The notes under the pieces are model-generated. The model had not been told where the DNA came from. It did not search any database and saw only the letters and a program-made list of their open reading frames with translations. 64,000 nucleotides of DNA from Cohaesibacter sp. ES.047 (GTDB lineage Bacteria; Pseudomonadota; Alphaproteobacteria; Rhizobiales; Cohaesibacteraceae): positions 1,212,501 to 1,276,500 of the forward strand of contig NZ_LT907844.1 of assembly GCF_900215505.1 (NCBI RefSeq), written 5' to 3'. This document shows positions 47,142 through 55,705 of this stretch, one piece after another. Both the position numbers and the translations under genes were made by a program. Each line of letters starts with the position of its first letter. Positions within the stretch are counted from its first letter, which is position 1.

Positions 47142-48113
47142 ATGGGTATTACGGGTTTTGATATCGTCGCCATCGTTTTGGTGGTGTTGTTCATTCTCAT
47201 TCTTCTGGCGGGTATCAAGACCGTTCCTCAAGGATACAATTATACGGTCGAACGCTTCGGGGCCTACACGCGAACCCTGAAACCGGGGCTGTCGCTGATC
47301 GTACCGTTCATTGACCGGATCGGCGCGCGGTTGATCATGATGGAGCAGGTGCTTGATGTGCCATCACAGGAAGTGATCACGCGGGACAATGCCACGATCA
47401 CGTCTGACGGTGTTGCCTTCTATCAGGTCATGAATGCGGCGGATGCCGCCTATGAGGTCAACAATCTGGAGATGGCCCTTCTCAATCTGACCATGACCAA
47501 CATCCGTACGGTGATGGGCTCGATGGATCTTGACGAATTGCTCTCGAACCGAGATGAAATCAACGTGCGGCTTCTGCATGTGGTGGATGCCGCGGTGGCT
47601 CCGTGGGGCGTTAAAATTTCCCGCATCGAGATCAAGGACATCAATCCGCCACGGGATCTTGTCGAAGCGATGGGTCGGCAGATGAAGGCAGAGCGCGAGA
47701 AACGCGCGGTAATTTTGGAGGCAGAAGGCGCTCGGCAGTCAGAGATTCTGAGGGCTGAAGGGGAAAAACAGGGACAGATCCTCGAAGCAGAAGGTGCGCG
47801 TCAGGCCGCCTTTTTGGAAGCAGAGGCACGTGAGCGAACCGGGGAGGCCGACGCCAAGGCAACCGAGATGGTCAGCAAGGCGATTTCCGAAGGCAACATG
47901 CAGGCGGTCAACTATTTCATCGCCAAGCAATATGTTGAAACCCTTGGTGAAGTGGTTAAGGCTCCCAACCAGAAAGTTCTGATGCTGCCGATCGAGGCGA
48001 CCTCAATTCTTGGCGCGCTTGGCGGTATTGGCGAGATCAGCAAGGAGGTCTTCTCCAAGGATGGCCCGATGGCGCGAGGGTCAAGGGTGCCTGACGCCGG
48101 TGACAATCGATGA
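47142..48113 (+). CDS. SPFH/Band 7 membrane protein, QmcA-like
   Basis: A 323-residue stomatin-like protein: one N-terminal membrane helix ([19 protein letters not shown]), an SPFH domain (residues about 27-190; [54 protein letters not shown]) and a long Ala/Glu-rich coiled coil with repeated EAEGARQ units at 200-245. It forms membrane-microdomain scaffolds. The downstream NfeD-type gene, 25 nt later, is its standard partner. Confidence 0.94.
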   Translation: MGITGFDIVAIVLVVLFILILLAGIKTVPQGYNYTVERFGAYTRTLKPGLSLIVPFIDRIGARLIMMEQVLDVPSQEVITRDNATITSDGVAFYQVMNAADAAYEVNNLEMALLNLTMTNIRTVMGSMDLDELLSNRDEINVRLLHVVDAAVAPWGVKISRIEIKDINPPRDLVEAMGRQMKAEREKRAVILEAEGARQSEILRAEGEKQGQILEAEGARQAAFLEAEARERTGEADAKATEMVSKAISEGNMQAVNYFIAKQYVETLGEVVKAPNQKVLMLPIEATSILGALGGIGEISKEVFSKDGPMARGSRVPDAGDNR

Positions 48114-48138
48114 TCTTCATGGTCGGAAAGAGACAGAT

Positions 48139-48597
48139 ATGATCCAGTCATACTTTGTTGGTTTGGGCCCGTGGGCCTGGTTGATCTTCGGTCTTGTTCT
48201 TCTGGTGCTGGAACTGGTTGCCCCGGGGACGATGTTCCTGTGGTTCGGGATCGCAGCGCTGATTGTCGGAGGTGTGAGTTTCGCCTTTGACCTTGGCTGG
48301 CAGAATGCAGCCATCCTGTTCGGCGTTCTCTCGCTGGTGTCGGTCATTGTGGGGCGGCTGCTTGTCAATCGCTTCTCCAAAAGCTCGACTGATAAGCCTC
48401 TGCTCAACGAACGTGTCCTTTCGCTTGTTGGCAAGACCTTCTTTCTTGATCAGGCCATTGAACACGGGCAGGGGCGTTTGAAGGTGCGTGACAGCTATTG
48501 GCGCGTTACCGGGCCGGATTGCCCGGCTGGCAGCGAAGTGGAAGTTGTCGGGGGCGATGGGACCATGCTTACGGTCAAACCGGTGACAAAACTCTGA
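48139..48597 (+). CDS. NfeD-family membrane protein
   Basis: A 152-residue protein with two or three N-terminal membrane helices (WAWLIFGLVLLVLELVAPG; the NfeD motif MFLWFGIAALIVGGVSF) and a C-terminal OB-fold domain (about residues 90-150; GRLKVRDSYWRVTGPDCPAG). It lacks the ClpP-class protease domain of long NfeD proteins, as expected for the short form that pairs with QmcA/stomatin proteins. ATG 48139 follows GGAAAGAGACAG. An IS630 copy inserted 27 nt after the stop. Confidence 0.92.
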   Translation: MIQSYFVGLGPWAWLIFGLVLLVLELVAPGTMFLWFGIAALIVGGVSFAFDLGWQNAAILFGVLSLVSVIVGRLLVNRFSKSSTDKPLLNERVLSLVGKTFFLDQAIEHGQGRLKVRDSYWRVTGPDCPAGSEVEVVGGDGTMLTVKPVTKL

Positions 48598-48702
48598 GGC
48601 CAGTTGTCTTAAGGTTGTTCATCTAAAGCGTGTCGCAGTTAATGAGATTCAGGATTCCCATTTTTTGCCAATTGTGATTCCCTTTGAGAAAAGGGGATCA
48701 TC

Positions 48703-49025
48703 ATGGGCAAATCACTTCCTATTGCATTGCGCGAACGTGTTGCTTCATTTGTTGATGCCGGTCATTCGCATCGGGCGGCCGCCAGCCATTTCCGCGTGTC
48801 ACCACGGTTTGTCAATAACCTGATGCTTCTCAAGAAAGAGACGGGTTCTGTGCAGCCTCGCAAGCAAGGCCGACCAGACAAAGGCAAGTTGGGTGTGCAT
48901 CATGAATGGATCACAAGGCGCATGTCTGAGAATGGCGATCTGACGCTTGATGAGCTTTGTCTGGAATTGGCTGAACGCGGGGTCCATGTGCATCGCTCTA
49001 GCGTTGGGCGCGTGCTTCACAGGCT
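48703..49025 (+). pseudogene. IS630 OrfA, copy 2, truncated by IS256
   Basis: Identical to orfA of copy 1 through SSVGRVLHRL, after which the frame enters the IS256 element and runs 44 foreign residues to a stop at 49155. The last 10 codons of orfA and the frameshift tract lie on the other side, at 50343-50382. Confidence 0.92.
49018..49025. repeat. 8-bp target duplication of IS256, left copy
   Basis: CACAGGCT, repeated at 50343-50350. It occurs once at the same place in the uninterrupted IS630 copy 1. Confidence 0.93.
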
Positions 49026-50342
49026 GTGGCTATGCAGAATTTTGTGCCCTGGCGCATTAATTACGCCATTGGGAAACGATCTTCGAACATTATGGCGAAT
49101 TGGCTTTTCATTGAGTGCCATTCGCGCACGGAGCGTTTCCATTCCACAGAAGTAGCATTCAGGGCGAGATAAATCAATTTCGCAGCTGCCTCGTCACTGG
49201 GGAAATGCCCGCGGGAGCGAACGGCCCGGCGGATTTTCGAGTTCAGTGCTTCAATGGCGTTCGTGGTGTAGATCAGCCTGCGCACCTGGGGCGGATAGTC
49301 GAGGAACGGGATCACCTCGTTCCAGGCCCGGCGCCAACTCGGCGCGATTGCCGGGTATTTGCCGGCAAGGTCGTTGTTTTCGAACTCCTCCAGCGCCGCC
49401 TCCGCGGCTGTGGCGTCTACAGCGGTGTAGACAGCCTTAAGAGCCGCGGCGACGGCCTTGCGGTCCTTGTAGCTGGCAAAGCTCATGGAATGGCGCAGCA
49501 GATGCACGATACAGGTCTGGACCTGGGTCTGAGGAAAGGCTGCCTCGATGGCCTGGGGGAAGCCCTTCAGACCGTCCACGACGGCGATGAGAATGTCCTG
49601 AACGCCACGGTTGCGCAGGTCGCTGAGAACTTTAGCCCAGAACTTGGCACCCTCATTGGCCTGGAACCACAGCCCCAGAACGTCGCGGGTGCCATCCGGG
49701 AGAACAGCCAGGGCCACAAAAACCGCCTTGTTCAGAACCACGCCGTCGGTGCGGATCTTGACCCGGATCGCGTCCATGAACACAATCGGATAGCACGGTT
49801 CCAGCGGGCGGTTCTGCCAGGCGGTTACCTCCTCCATCACGGAATCGGTGATCGCCGAAATCAGGCTCGGGGACGCCTCTATACCATAGATCTCCTCGAT
49901 ATGCCCCTGGATCTCGCGGGTCGTCATGCCGCGCGCGTACATGCTGATGATCTTGGTATCGAACTCGGGAAAGCGGCGCTGATACTTGGCGATCAGCAGA
50001 GGATCAAAGCTGCCGTTGCGGTCACGGGGAATGTCGAGAATGACCTTCCCGCTGTCGGTGGTCACCGTCTTCTGGCTGCGGCCATTGCGACGATTTGGCG
50101 CCTGGTTCGCGCCTTCAGGCGGCGCATCGGCGCGTTCTTCGGTCAGATGCTCGTCCAGTTCGGCGCTCAGGGCTCGTTCGGCCAGCGCCTTGGTCAGTTC
50201 TTGCAGAATCCCGTCCTCTCCGAACAGATCGCCCGCTTTGCGGCCTTCCATCAGATGATCCAAAAGGGCTTTGTCGATGCTCATACGTGGGTCTCCTCAT
50301 ATTAGAGTTACCACGCCAGGGCACAAAATTCTCCATAGTCCC
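49026..50342. mobile_element. IS256-family insertion sequence
   Basis: A 1317-bp element with terminal inverted repeats of about 29 bp and three mismatches (shared core AGAATTTTGTGCCCTGGCG) and an 8-bp target duplication (CACAGGCT), both typical of IS256. It carries one complete transposase gene on the minus strand. It is nested in IS630 copy 2, so it arrived later. Confidence 0.95.
49061..50284 (-). CDS. IS256-family transposase
   Basis: A 407-residue mutator-type DDE transposase, apparently intact. Catalytic segments: IVFMDAIRVKIR (first Asp), ILIAVVDGLKGFPQAIEAAF (second Asp), the conserved VQTCIVHLLRHS, and the final Glu in YTTNAIEALNSKIRR. The N-terminal domain contains LSAELDEHL, typical of the family. 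Start ATG 50284. The gene occupies nearly the whole element. Confidence 0.96.
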   Translation of the reverse strand: MSIDKALLDHLMEGRKAGDLFGEDGILQELTKALAERALSAELDEHLTEERADAPPEGANQAPNRRNGRSQKTVTTDSGKVILDIPRDRNGSFDPLLIAKYQRRFPEFDTKIISMYARGMTTREIQGHIEEIYGIEASPSLISAITDSVMEEVTAWQNRPLEPCYPIVFMDAIRVKIRTDGVVLNKAVFVALAVLPDGTRDVLGLWFQANEGAKFWAKVLSDLRNRGVQDILIAVVDGLKGFPQAIEAAFPQTQVQTCIVHLLRHSMSFASYKDRKAVAAALKAVYTAVDATAAEAALEEFENNDLAGKYPAIAPSWRRAWNEVIPFLDYPPQVRRLIYTTNAIEALNSKIRRAVRSRGHFPSDEAAAKLIYLALNATSVEWKRSVREWHSMKSQFAIMFEDRFPMA

Positions 50343-50350
50343 CACAGGCT
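50343..50350. repeat. 8-bp target duplication of IS256, right copy
   Basis: CACAGGCT, matching 49018-49025, at the junction where the IS630 orfA sequence resumes. Confidence 0.93.
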
Positions 50351-50460
50351 CGGCCTGAGCCATAAAAAAAAGTCTGGTAGCCACTGAACAGCTACGGGCC
50401 GCGATTGCTCATGATCGGTATGTATGGATCAATCAGCGCCGGCCTTTCTTCAACAAAGCA

Positions 50461-50979
50461 TTGTCCCGATTGATCTTTATCGATGAGACATCAACCAACA
50501 CGAAGCTGACCAAACGGTCTGGATGGTCACCAAAAGGACAGCGCTATCGCGCCCACGCTTCTTTTGGTCATTGGAAATCCCAGACCTTCATCGCTGGTTT
50601 GAGATCCCGTGGGATGGTTGCGCCCTGGATCGTCAATGCTCCGATGAACCGACGTATCTTTGAAACTTGGATTGAAACTCAACTACTGCCGACCCTGTCT
50701 GCTGGCGATATCGTCATCCTCGATAATGTCGCCTTCCACAAAAGTGAGAAAGCTCACAAGCTCGTCAAATCAAAGGGAGCATGGCTGCTGTTTCTTCCGC
50801 CATATTCACCGGACCTCAATCCCATCGAAATGGCATATTCCAAACTCAAGACACTGCTGCGCAAGCGAGCAGCCAGAAGCTTCGATACAATCTCAGACGC
50901 GATCGGTGACATTTGTGACCTCTATTCTGCCAAGGAGTGTCTGAACTACTTCAAAGCTGCCGGGTATGAGGTTAATTAA
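50461..50979 (+). CDS. IS630-family transposase OrfB, copy 2
   Basis: A 172-residue DDE half almost identical to copy 1 (differences such as Gln/His and Arg/Lys in the AxKLVxSKGAW segment, and Asp/Tyr in ECLNxFKAAG). The catalytic motifs are intact, but its orfA is interrupted by IS256. Alone it lacks the DNA-binding half. Confidence 0.88.
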   Translation: MSRLIFIDETSTNTKLTKRSGWSPKGQRYRAHASFGHWKSQTFIAGLRSRGMVAPWIVNAPMNRRIFETWIETQLLPTLSAGDIVILDNVAFHKSEKAHKLVKSKGAWLLFLPPYSPDLNPIEMAYSKLKTLLRKRAARSFDTISDAIGDICDLYSAKECLNYFKAAGYEVN

Positions 50980-51022
50980 TTGCGATATGCTTTAGCATCG
51001 GGATAGTGCTCGATAGGTACAA

Positions 51023-51052
51023 AAAAAGCCGGCAGAAGCCGGCTTTTCTTTT
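51023..51052. terminator. bidirectional terminator
   Basis: AAAAGCCGGC / GCCGGCTTTT arms with A and T runs on both sides. It serves the pomA-pomB operon on the minus strand and originally, before the IS630 insertion, probably the qmcA-nfeD operon on the plus strand. Confidence 0.88.
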
Positions 51053-51080
51053 GTTTGACGCTTGTTCCCAGATGCATTCA

Positions 51081-51935
51081 TCAGGGCTGATGCGTGGCCG
51101 GGAGGGGCGGGGCTTCAGCCATGAGGAGGATGGAAATGCGGCGGTTGGCCGCCAGATACGGATCATTGGGAAACAGCGGATCGGTGTCCGATTTTCCCTG
51201 AACGGAATAAATCTGGTCAGTTGGCAGGCCATACTCCATCAGGATGGAGCGGACGGCATTGGCGCGATCCGCTGACAGTTCCCAGCCCGTATATCCCGAA
51301 TTGATCGGAACATTGGATGCGGTGGTGTGCCCCGTGATCTGAATGCGGTTGGGCATTTGGGAAAGAACGGGGGCCATCTGCACGATCAGCCGACGGGTGA
51401 AGTCGTAGGGATATTTCGAGCCTTCTGCAAACATCGAGCGACCGTCCTGATCGACAAGCTGAATGTTCAGGCCGTCTTCGTTTTCCTCAATGATGATCTG
51501 TTTCGAGATTTCGCTGATCTCGGGCAGTTCCTGCCATGCTTGCCGCAGGGATGCGGCTGCGGTCGCGAACATGCGCGGGCGCTCGATTTCGGTTTTCTCG
51601 ATGTCGTGCGTGTTGGCTTCTGGTCCCTGCTTGGTGCGCTGGTCATGGCGCTCTTCGGCATAGTCGGAATCGTTTTCCTGAGCGACGGCGGCCACTTCCT
51701 TGACATATTCGCGCACCGGCATGCCTTCGATCTCGATCATGCCTGCCTTGCGCATCACCGGTTTCACACCGAAGGCATCCTTCATGGAGCCTGCCACGAC
51801 CTGCAGCTTCTCATTGTCCTGAATCGAAAATGAAATGATGAGCACGAAAAAGCAGACAAGCAGGGACATCAGGTCAGCGAACGTGACCAGCCAATCAGGA
51901 GCGCCCCCCCCACCTTGCTGTTTCTTTTTGGCCAT
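51081..51935 (-). CDS. flagellar stator protein MotB/PomB-like
   Basis: A 284-residue stator B subunit. The single N-terminal helix contains PDWLVTFADLMSLLVCFFVL with the ion-binding Asp (D21), in the sequence context typical of Na+-type PomB. A linker (residues about 60-150) leads to an OmpA-like peptidoglycan-binding domain (RIQITGHTTASNVPIN, LSADRANAVRSILMEYG, PYLAANRRISILLM). It anchors the stator to the cell wall. Encoded 42 nt after pomA; a terminator follows. Confidence 0.92.
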   Translation of the reverse strand: MAKKKQQGGGGAPDWLVTFADLMSLLVCFFVLIISFSIQDNEKLQVVAGSMKDAFGVKPVMRKAGMIEIEGMPVREYVKEVAAVAQENDSDYAEERHDQRTKQGPEANTHDIEKTEIERPRMFATAAASLRQAWQELPEISEISKQIIIEENEDGLNIQLVDQDGRSMFAEGSKYPYDFTRRLIVQMAPVLSQMPNRIQITGHTTASNVPINSGYTGWELSADRANAVRSILMEYGLPTDQIYSVQGKSDTDPLFPNDPYLAANRRISILLMAEAPPLPATHQP

Positions 51936-51977
51936 TGCTTCCTCTTGATGCCTGAGCGACTTAGACTGCAGACCTGA

Positions 51978-52748
51978 TCAGGCTGCTTCTTCCTCAAATT
52001 CTGCCCGGGATTTCTCGGGCAGGTAGGCAAGCAACATTTCACGGATAAGGTTCGGGCTCTTGTTGTCGCGGATCTGCATGATCCCGTCGATGATGAGGGT
52101 TTGGTTGAGATCTTCGCCATCAAGCTTGGAATCCAGCTTGTCAACGATGGGGATACAGATGACGTTTGAAATAAGAGCACCGTAAAGGGTTGTCAGCAGG
52201 GCGATGGCCATGGCCGGGCCGATGGCGGACGGGTCATCCATGGCTGCGAGCATCTGCACCAGGCCGACCAGCGTGCCGATCATGCCAAAGGCTGGAGCCG
52301 CATCACCCAATTGTTTATAGAAGCGTTTGCCTTCCTGCAGGCGCTCGATATAGAGGTCCCGTTCCCGTTCCATGCTTTCGCGGATGAAATTGGGCTCATA
52401 CCCATCGGCGATGAATTGAACGCCCTTGGCTAGCACAGGATCGTCAACGTCAACGTTTTCCAGACCCAGAGGGCCGCTCTTGCGCGCCACGTCAGCGAGT
52501 TCGGTGATCTTTTCGATCATGTCGCGATGATTGGAGCCTTTGCCGCCAAACGCGACTTTGCCGCCGGTGATGATGGCCCCAAAGATGCCGCCGATGGTGA
52601 AGCGGATGAGAGTCGCAGAGAGGCCGCCGCCAATAACGATGAAAACGGATGGAATGTCAATGAACTGGCCGAGTGTGCCGCCCATCATAATCGCCGCAAC
52701 AACGATGCCGAAGGCTGCGACCATGCCGAGAAGGGTTGCGATATCCAT
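51978..52748 (-). CDS. flagellar stator protein MotA/PomA-like
   Basis: A 256-residue stator A subunit with four membrane helices. The N-terminal GMVAAFGIVVAAIMMGGTLG and FIDIPSVFIVIGGGLSATLI pair, the cytoplasmic loop with charged residues (RESMERERDLYIERLQEG), and the helix AAPAFGMIGTLVGLVQMLAAM are PomA hallmarks. With PomB it forms the ion-driven torque generator. No other flagellar genes lie in the window. Confidence 0.93.
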   Translation of the reverse strand: MDIATLLGMVAAFGIVVAAIMMGGTLGQFIDIPSVFIVIGGGLSATLIRFTIGGIFGAIITGGKVAFGGKGSNHRDMIEKITELADVARKSGPLGLENVDVDDPVLAKGVQFIADGYEPNFIRESMERERDLYIERLQEGKRFYKQLGDAAPAFGMIGTLVGLVQMLAAMDDPSAIGPAMAIALLTTLYGALISNVICIPIVDKLDSKLDGEDLNQTLIIDGIMQIRDNKSPNLIREMLLAYLPEKSRAEFEEEAA

Positions 52749-52899
52749 TCCTGATGTCCTGTTTCCAAGCCGGATCTTGTGTCCGTTGCCTTTTTTCTGT
52801 CACTGGCAGTCTATGAAAACAGGTCTAAAGGTTTGCTAATGAAATCGCTTCAAAGCCCCAAAATTACACTAATTTTTGTTAAGGTTAACAAAGGGATAA

Positions 52900-52919
52900 C
52901 GGGCGCCTTCGGGCGCCCG
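52900..52919 (-). terminator. hairpin downstream of kdsD
   Basis: CGGGCGCC-TTC-GGGCGCCCG stem 65 nt after the kdsD stop. On the minus strand it is followed by a T-containing but not continuous tract (TTATCCCTTTGTT). Confidence 0.55.
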
Positions 52920-52984
52920 GTCTAACGCCGGTCCAAGGGTGGAATGCTGTCTGAGGGGTCGGATTGCCAGCCGGTGAATGGAAA

Positions 52985-53974
52985 TCAGGCCGCACCAATG
53001 CGCAGGAAATCATGCATGTGCACGATGCCGACGGGCTTGTCGTTCTCAATCACGAAGATCGCCGTGATGGCTGCACTGTTGAGCATTTCGATCGCAGCTG
53101 GCACCAGCATGTCCGGTCTGAGCGTTTTCGGATCGCGCGTCATGACGTCATTAACGGTTTGAGCCAGAAGATCGTCCGAGATGTGGCGGCGCAAGTCACC
53201 GTCAGTGACCATGCCAATCAGCACGCCGTCGTCGTTCTGAATGCCAACGCAACCAAAGCCTTTCTGGGACATGGTCAGGATGACATCGCTCATGCGGCAG
53301 GATTCGTGTGCCAAAGGCATCGACCAGCCCTTGTGCATGAGTTCACGCACATATTGGAGGCTGGCACCAAGGCTTCCGCCGGGATGGAAAATCCGGAAAT
53401 CCGATGCCGTGAAGCCGTGGCTTTCCAGCAGGGCAACGGCGAGGGCATCGCCAAGACACAGCTGCATTGTCGTGGAGGTCGTTGGCGCCAGACCGTGCGG
53501 GCAGGCTTCCTTGACCTTGGGGGGGCAGAGGGAGATGTCGGCCTGTTTGGCAAGGGTGCTGAACGGATTGGATGTCATGCCGATCAGAGGCACCTTGAAA
53601 CGGCGGGTATAGGAGATGATATTGGCAAGCTCTGCTGTCTCGCCTGACCAGGACATGGCCAGAACAACGTCGATATGGCGGATCATGCCAAGGTCGCCAT
53701 GGCTCGCTTCGCCGGGGTGCACGAAAAATGCGGGAGTGCCCGTCGAGGCGAGGGTCGCGGCGAGCTTGCGTGCGATGTGACCGCTTTTGCCCATGCCGGT
53801 TACGATTAGCCGTCCCTGGGCTTCCTGAATGACCTTGACGGCCTTCTCGAACGGGTCACGCAATGGCCCGTCAAGCGCTTCACGTAGCGCCTTGAGGCCT
53901 TCGATTTCGTTCTCTATGGTCGCCTGGGCGGAGCAAATGGGCGAAATGGTCTCGCACGCCGGTTGAGTTGACAT
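52985..53974 (-). CDS. kdsD: arabinose-5-phosphate isomerase
   Basis: A 329-residue KdsD/KpsF enzyme converting ribulose-5-phosphate to arabinose-5-phosphate, the first step of Kdo synthesis for LPS. The SIS domain (residues about 45-180) has VTGMGKSGHIARKLAATLAS and HPGEASHGDLG; TTMQLCLGDALAVAL is the isomerase signature. Two CBS domains occupy residues 210-329 (VTDGDLRRHI; VENDKPVGIVHMHDFLR). Full length. It is monocistronic here, with no Kdo synthase neighbour. Confidence 0.95.
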   Translation of the reverse strand: MSTQPACETISPICSAQATIENEIEGLKALREALDGPLRDPFEKAVKVIQEAQGRLIVTGMGKSGHIARKLAATLASTGTPAFFVHPGEASHGDLGMIRHIDVVLAMSWSGETAELANIISYTRRFKVPLIGMTSNPFSTLAKQADISLCPPKVKEACPHGLAPTTSTTMQLCLGDALAVALLESHGFTASDFRIFHPGGSLGASLQYVRELMHKGWSMPLAHESCRMSDVILTMSQKGFGCVGIQNDDGVLIGMVTDGDLRRHISDDLLAQTVNDVMTRDPKTLRPDMLVPAAIEMLNSAAITAIFVIENDKPVGIVHMHDFLRIGAA

Positions 53975-54238
53975 TGTGTCCCTGCCTTTTTCTCGATTCT
54001 TTAGCGACTTCTACACCAAAGCCGAAGGGGAAGGAAGGGGTTAGGCAGCCCACGGTCGGTTCACCGGATCGGCGCTGCGGTCTGTTTCGCAACACTCTGT
54101 TAACCAATACTGTTTACCATCTGGAAAGGTTTGTCTGCGCCGTGCGCAAAGTGTTTGATCGCGCATCGGCCATTTTTGTTACATGTGACCGGGAGGTCTC
54201 CCCGAAGGGCGCCATGTGCGCGACCGGAGCTATTTTGC

Positions 54239-55642
54239 ATGCAGCTTTTGCTCACCTCTACCATGATGGTCGGGATTGCCTTTCCGGTCCTTTCACTCGG
54301 TGCGACCGCTGCTGCCGAGGCTCAGGCGCCTGTAAGGCCCGATGCGACTCGCAGTGCACAGACTGGTCCGCCGCTGTTTTCTGCTGCGGTCCTGCCTGAG
54401 TTGCGCGGCAGCACCGATATTGAAACCCCCACTGCGATTGCGACGTCCGGAGCGTCCTATTCCAGCGCCGGAACCGACTATCCTGTTGTGCCAGCCTTGC
54501 CTGCCGAGCCGAAGATGGCTGAGCAGGGCGTCAGGAGGCAAGCGTCTGAATTGGGCGATTATGAACCCGATGGCATTCGCTTTGGATCTTTCCTGCTGTA
54601 TCCATCGCTCACTTTTCTTGGCACCGTGACGGATAACGTGGACAGCGCCGAGCATCGGACCATGGGGCAGTTGGGCACGGTGGAAGCTGCAATTTCTATC
54701 CGCTCCGACTGGGATCGCCATGCGCTTGAGCTTAATGGGCGCACTGGGTTCACGGGATATCAGCAACCGGCGCGAAAGCCGGAAAACGAGCAGCAGATCG
54801 ATGGCGAATTGTTGCTCGAGCTGAGTGACCAGACCGACGTGACCCTTAGAGGCCGCGCTGATCGGACGAAAGAGGAAGAAAGCAGCATCGAGCTGATCAC
54901 TTCCGGCAAGCAGGCGGCTATCACGACAAACCTTAACGGTGGTGTTCAGATCGATCATGACGCCGGTCAGCTGCAATTGCAGTTCCGGGGTGGCATCGAT
55001 CTAGCTGATTTTGAGGATGATCCGGCCCGTGACTACAAGACCTATCGGCTCGGTGGTCGTGTGGGTTGGAAGGCGACCGATCAAGTGACGCCGTTTGTCG
55101 ATGTGGAAGTCAGCCGCAAGATTTATGATATCCGTCCTAACAGCGAAGATGGCGACAGTCTGCGCGGGGCGCTCGGGTTGGCTGTCATCAATCGGGACAA
55201 GCTATCGGGCGAGGTTTCCTTCGGTGCCATGCAATGGCGTCCCGATGCAAAGGGGCAGAAAGACGATAACATTCTGTTCGCCGATGCCAGCCTGAGATGG
55301 TCGCCTGATGCGCTCTGGGTGCTCACTGGTGGTCTCGAGACCAGTCTGACGTCCACGTCCACCGCGGCAACTTCCGTTGCGACCCATGCGGTGCGACTTG
55401 GCGCTGACTACGCCGCGCGGCGCAATCTTACAATCGGATTTGACGGCAGAGTGGCCCGCAACACCTATCGCGGCTCGAACCTCAGAGATTGGGAGTATGA
55501 TGCGACGCTCAGCGCGGAATATTCGCTAAGCCGCTATACCAAGCTGACGATCAATGCCGTGCATGAAGGTAGAGAAGGCAATATCCCCGCTTCCGACTAT
55601 CGCGCCAACAAGCTGCAGCTCGGCGTGACATTCCAACGATAA
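54239..55642 (+). CDS. outer-membrane beta-barrel protein
   Basis: A 467-residue exported protein. A short hydrophobic signal (QLLLTSTMMVGIAFPVLSLG) precedes a low-complexity Pro/Ala segment to about residue 95. The rest is a series of alternating amphipathic strands (for example SLTFLGTVTDNVDSAEHRT at the first strand) ending in QLGVTFQR, the aromatic-penultimate C-terminus of outer-membrane barrels. It fits the BBP2-type porin-like family of alphaproteobacteria. The start is uncertain: ATG 54239 has GGAG upstream, but in-frame upstream starts (TTG 54131, or a GTG near 54186) would add Arg residues to the signal. Confidence 0.8.
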   Translation: MQLLLTSTMMVGIAFPVLSLGATAAAEAQAPVRPDATRSAQTGPPLFSAAVLPELRGSTDIETPTAIATSGASYSSAGTDYPVVPALPAEPKMAEQGVRRQASELGDYEPDGIRFGSFLLYPSLTFLGTVTDNVDSAEHRTMGQLGTVEAAISIRSDWDRHALELNGRTGFTGYQQPARKPENEQQIDGELLLELSDQTDVTLRGRADRTKEEESSIELITSGKQAAITTNLNGGVQIDHDAGQLQLQFRGGIDLADFEDDPARDYKTYRLGGRVGWKATDQVTPFVDVEVSRKIYDIRPNSEDGDSLRGALGLAVINRDKLSGEVSFGAMQWRPDAKGQKDDNILFADASLRWSPDALWVLTGGLETSLTSTSTAATSVATHAVRLGADYAARRNLTIGFDGRVARNTYRGSNLRDWEYDATLSAEYSLSRYTKLTINAVHEGREGNIPASDYRANKLQLGVTFQR

Positions 55643-55654
55643 GTCCCAACGATA

Positions 55655-55676
55655 AGCCTTGGGCTGCACCAAGGCT
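55655..55676. terminator. hairpin between convergent genes
   Basis: AGCCTTGG / CCAAGGCT with a 6-nt loop, between the beta-barrel gene and the convergent M15-type gene. It has only a weak T tract on either side. Confidence 0.45.
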
Positions 55677-55705
55677 GCCAATCTTGCGTCATCTTTTCCG
55701 CTGTA

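Larger units (their letters stand above)
48626..50992. mobile_element. IS630-family insertion sequence, second type, copy 2, interrupted by IS256
   Basis: The same element as at 37266-38307 but inverted, flanked by TA (48624-48625 and 50993-50994). Subtracting the nested IS256 (1317 bp) and its 8-bp duplication leaves 1042 bp, identical in length to copy 1. OrfA is broken and orfB is intact with a few substitutions relative to copy 1. It cannot make a complete fusion transposase. Confidence 0.95.

Noticed and set aside
37266-50992. Composite transposon made of the two IS630 copies
   Set aside because: Each copy has its own TA flanks, the block holds ordinary housekeeping-type genes with similar composition to the surroundings, and no outer duplication is seen. 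Independent insertions are simpler.
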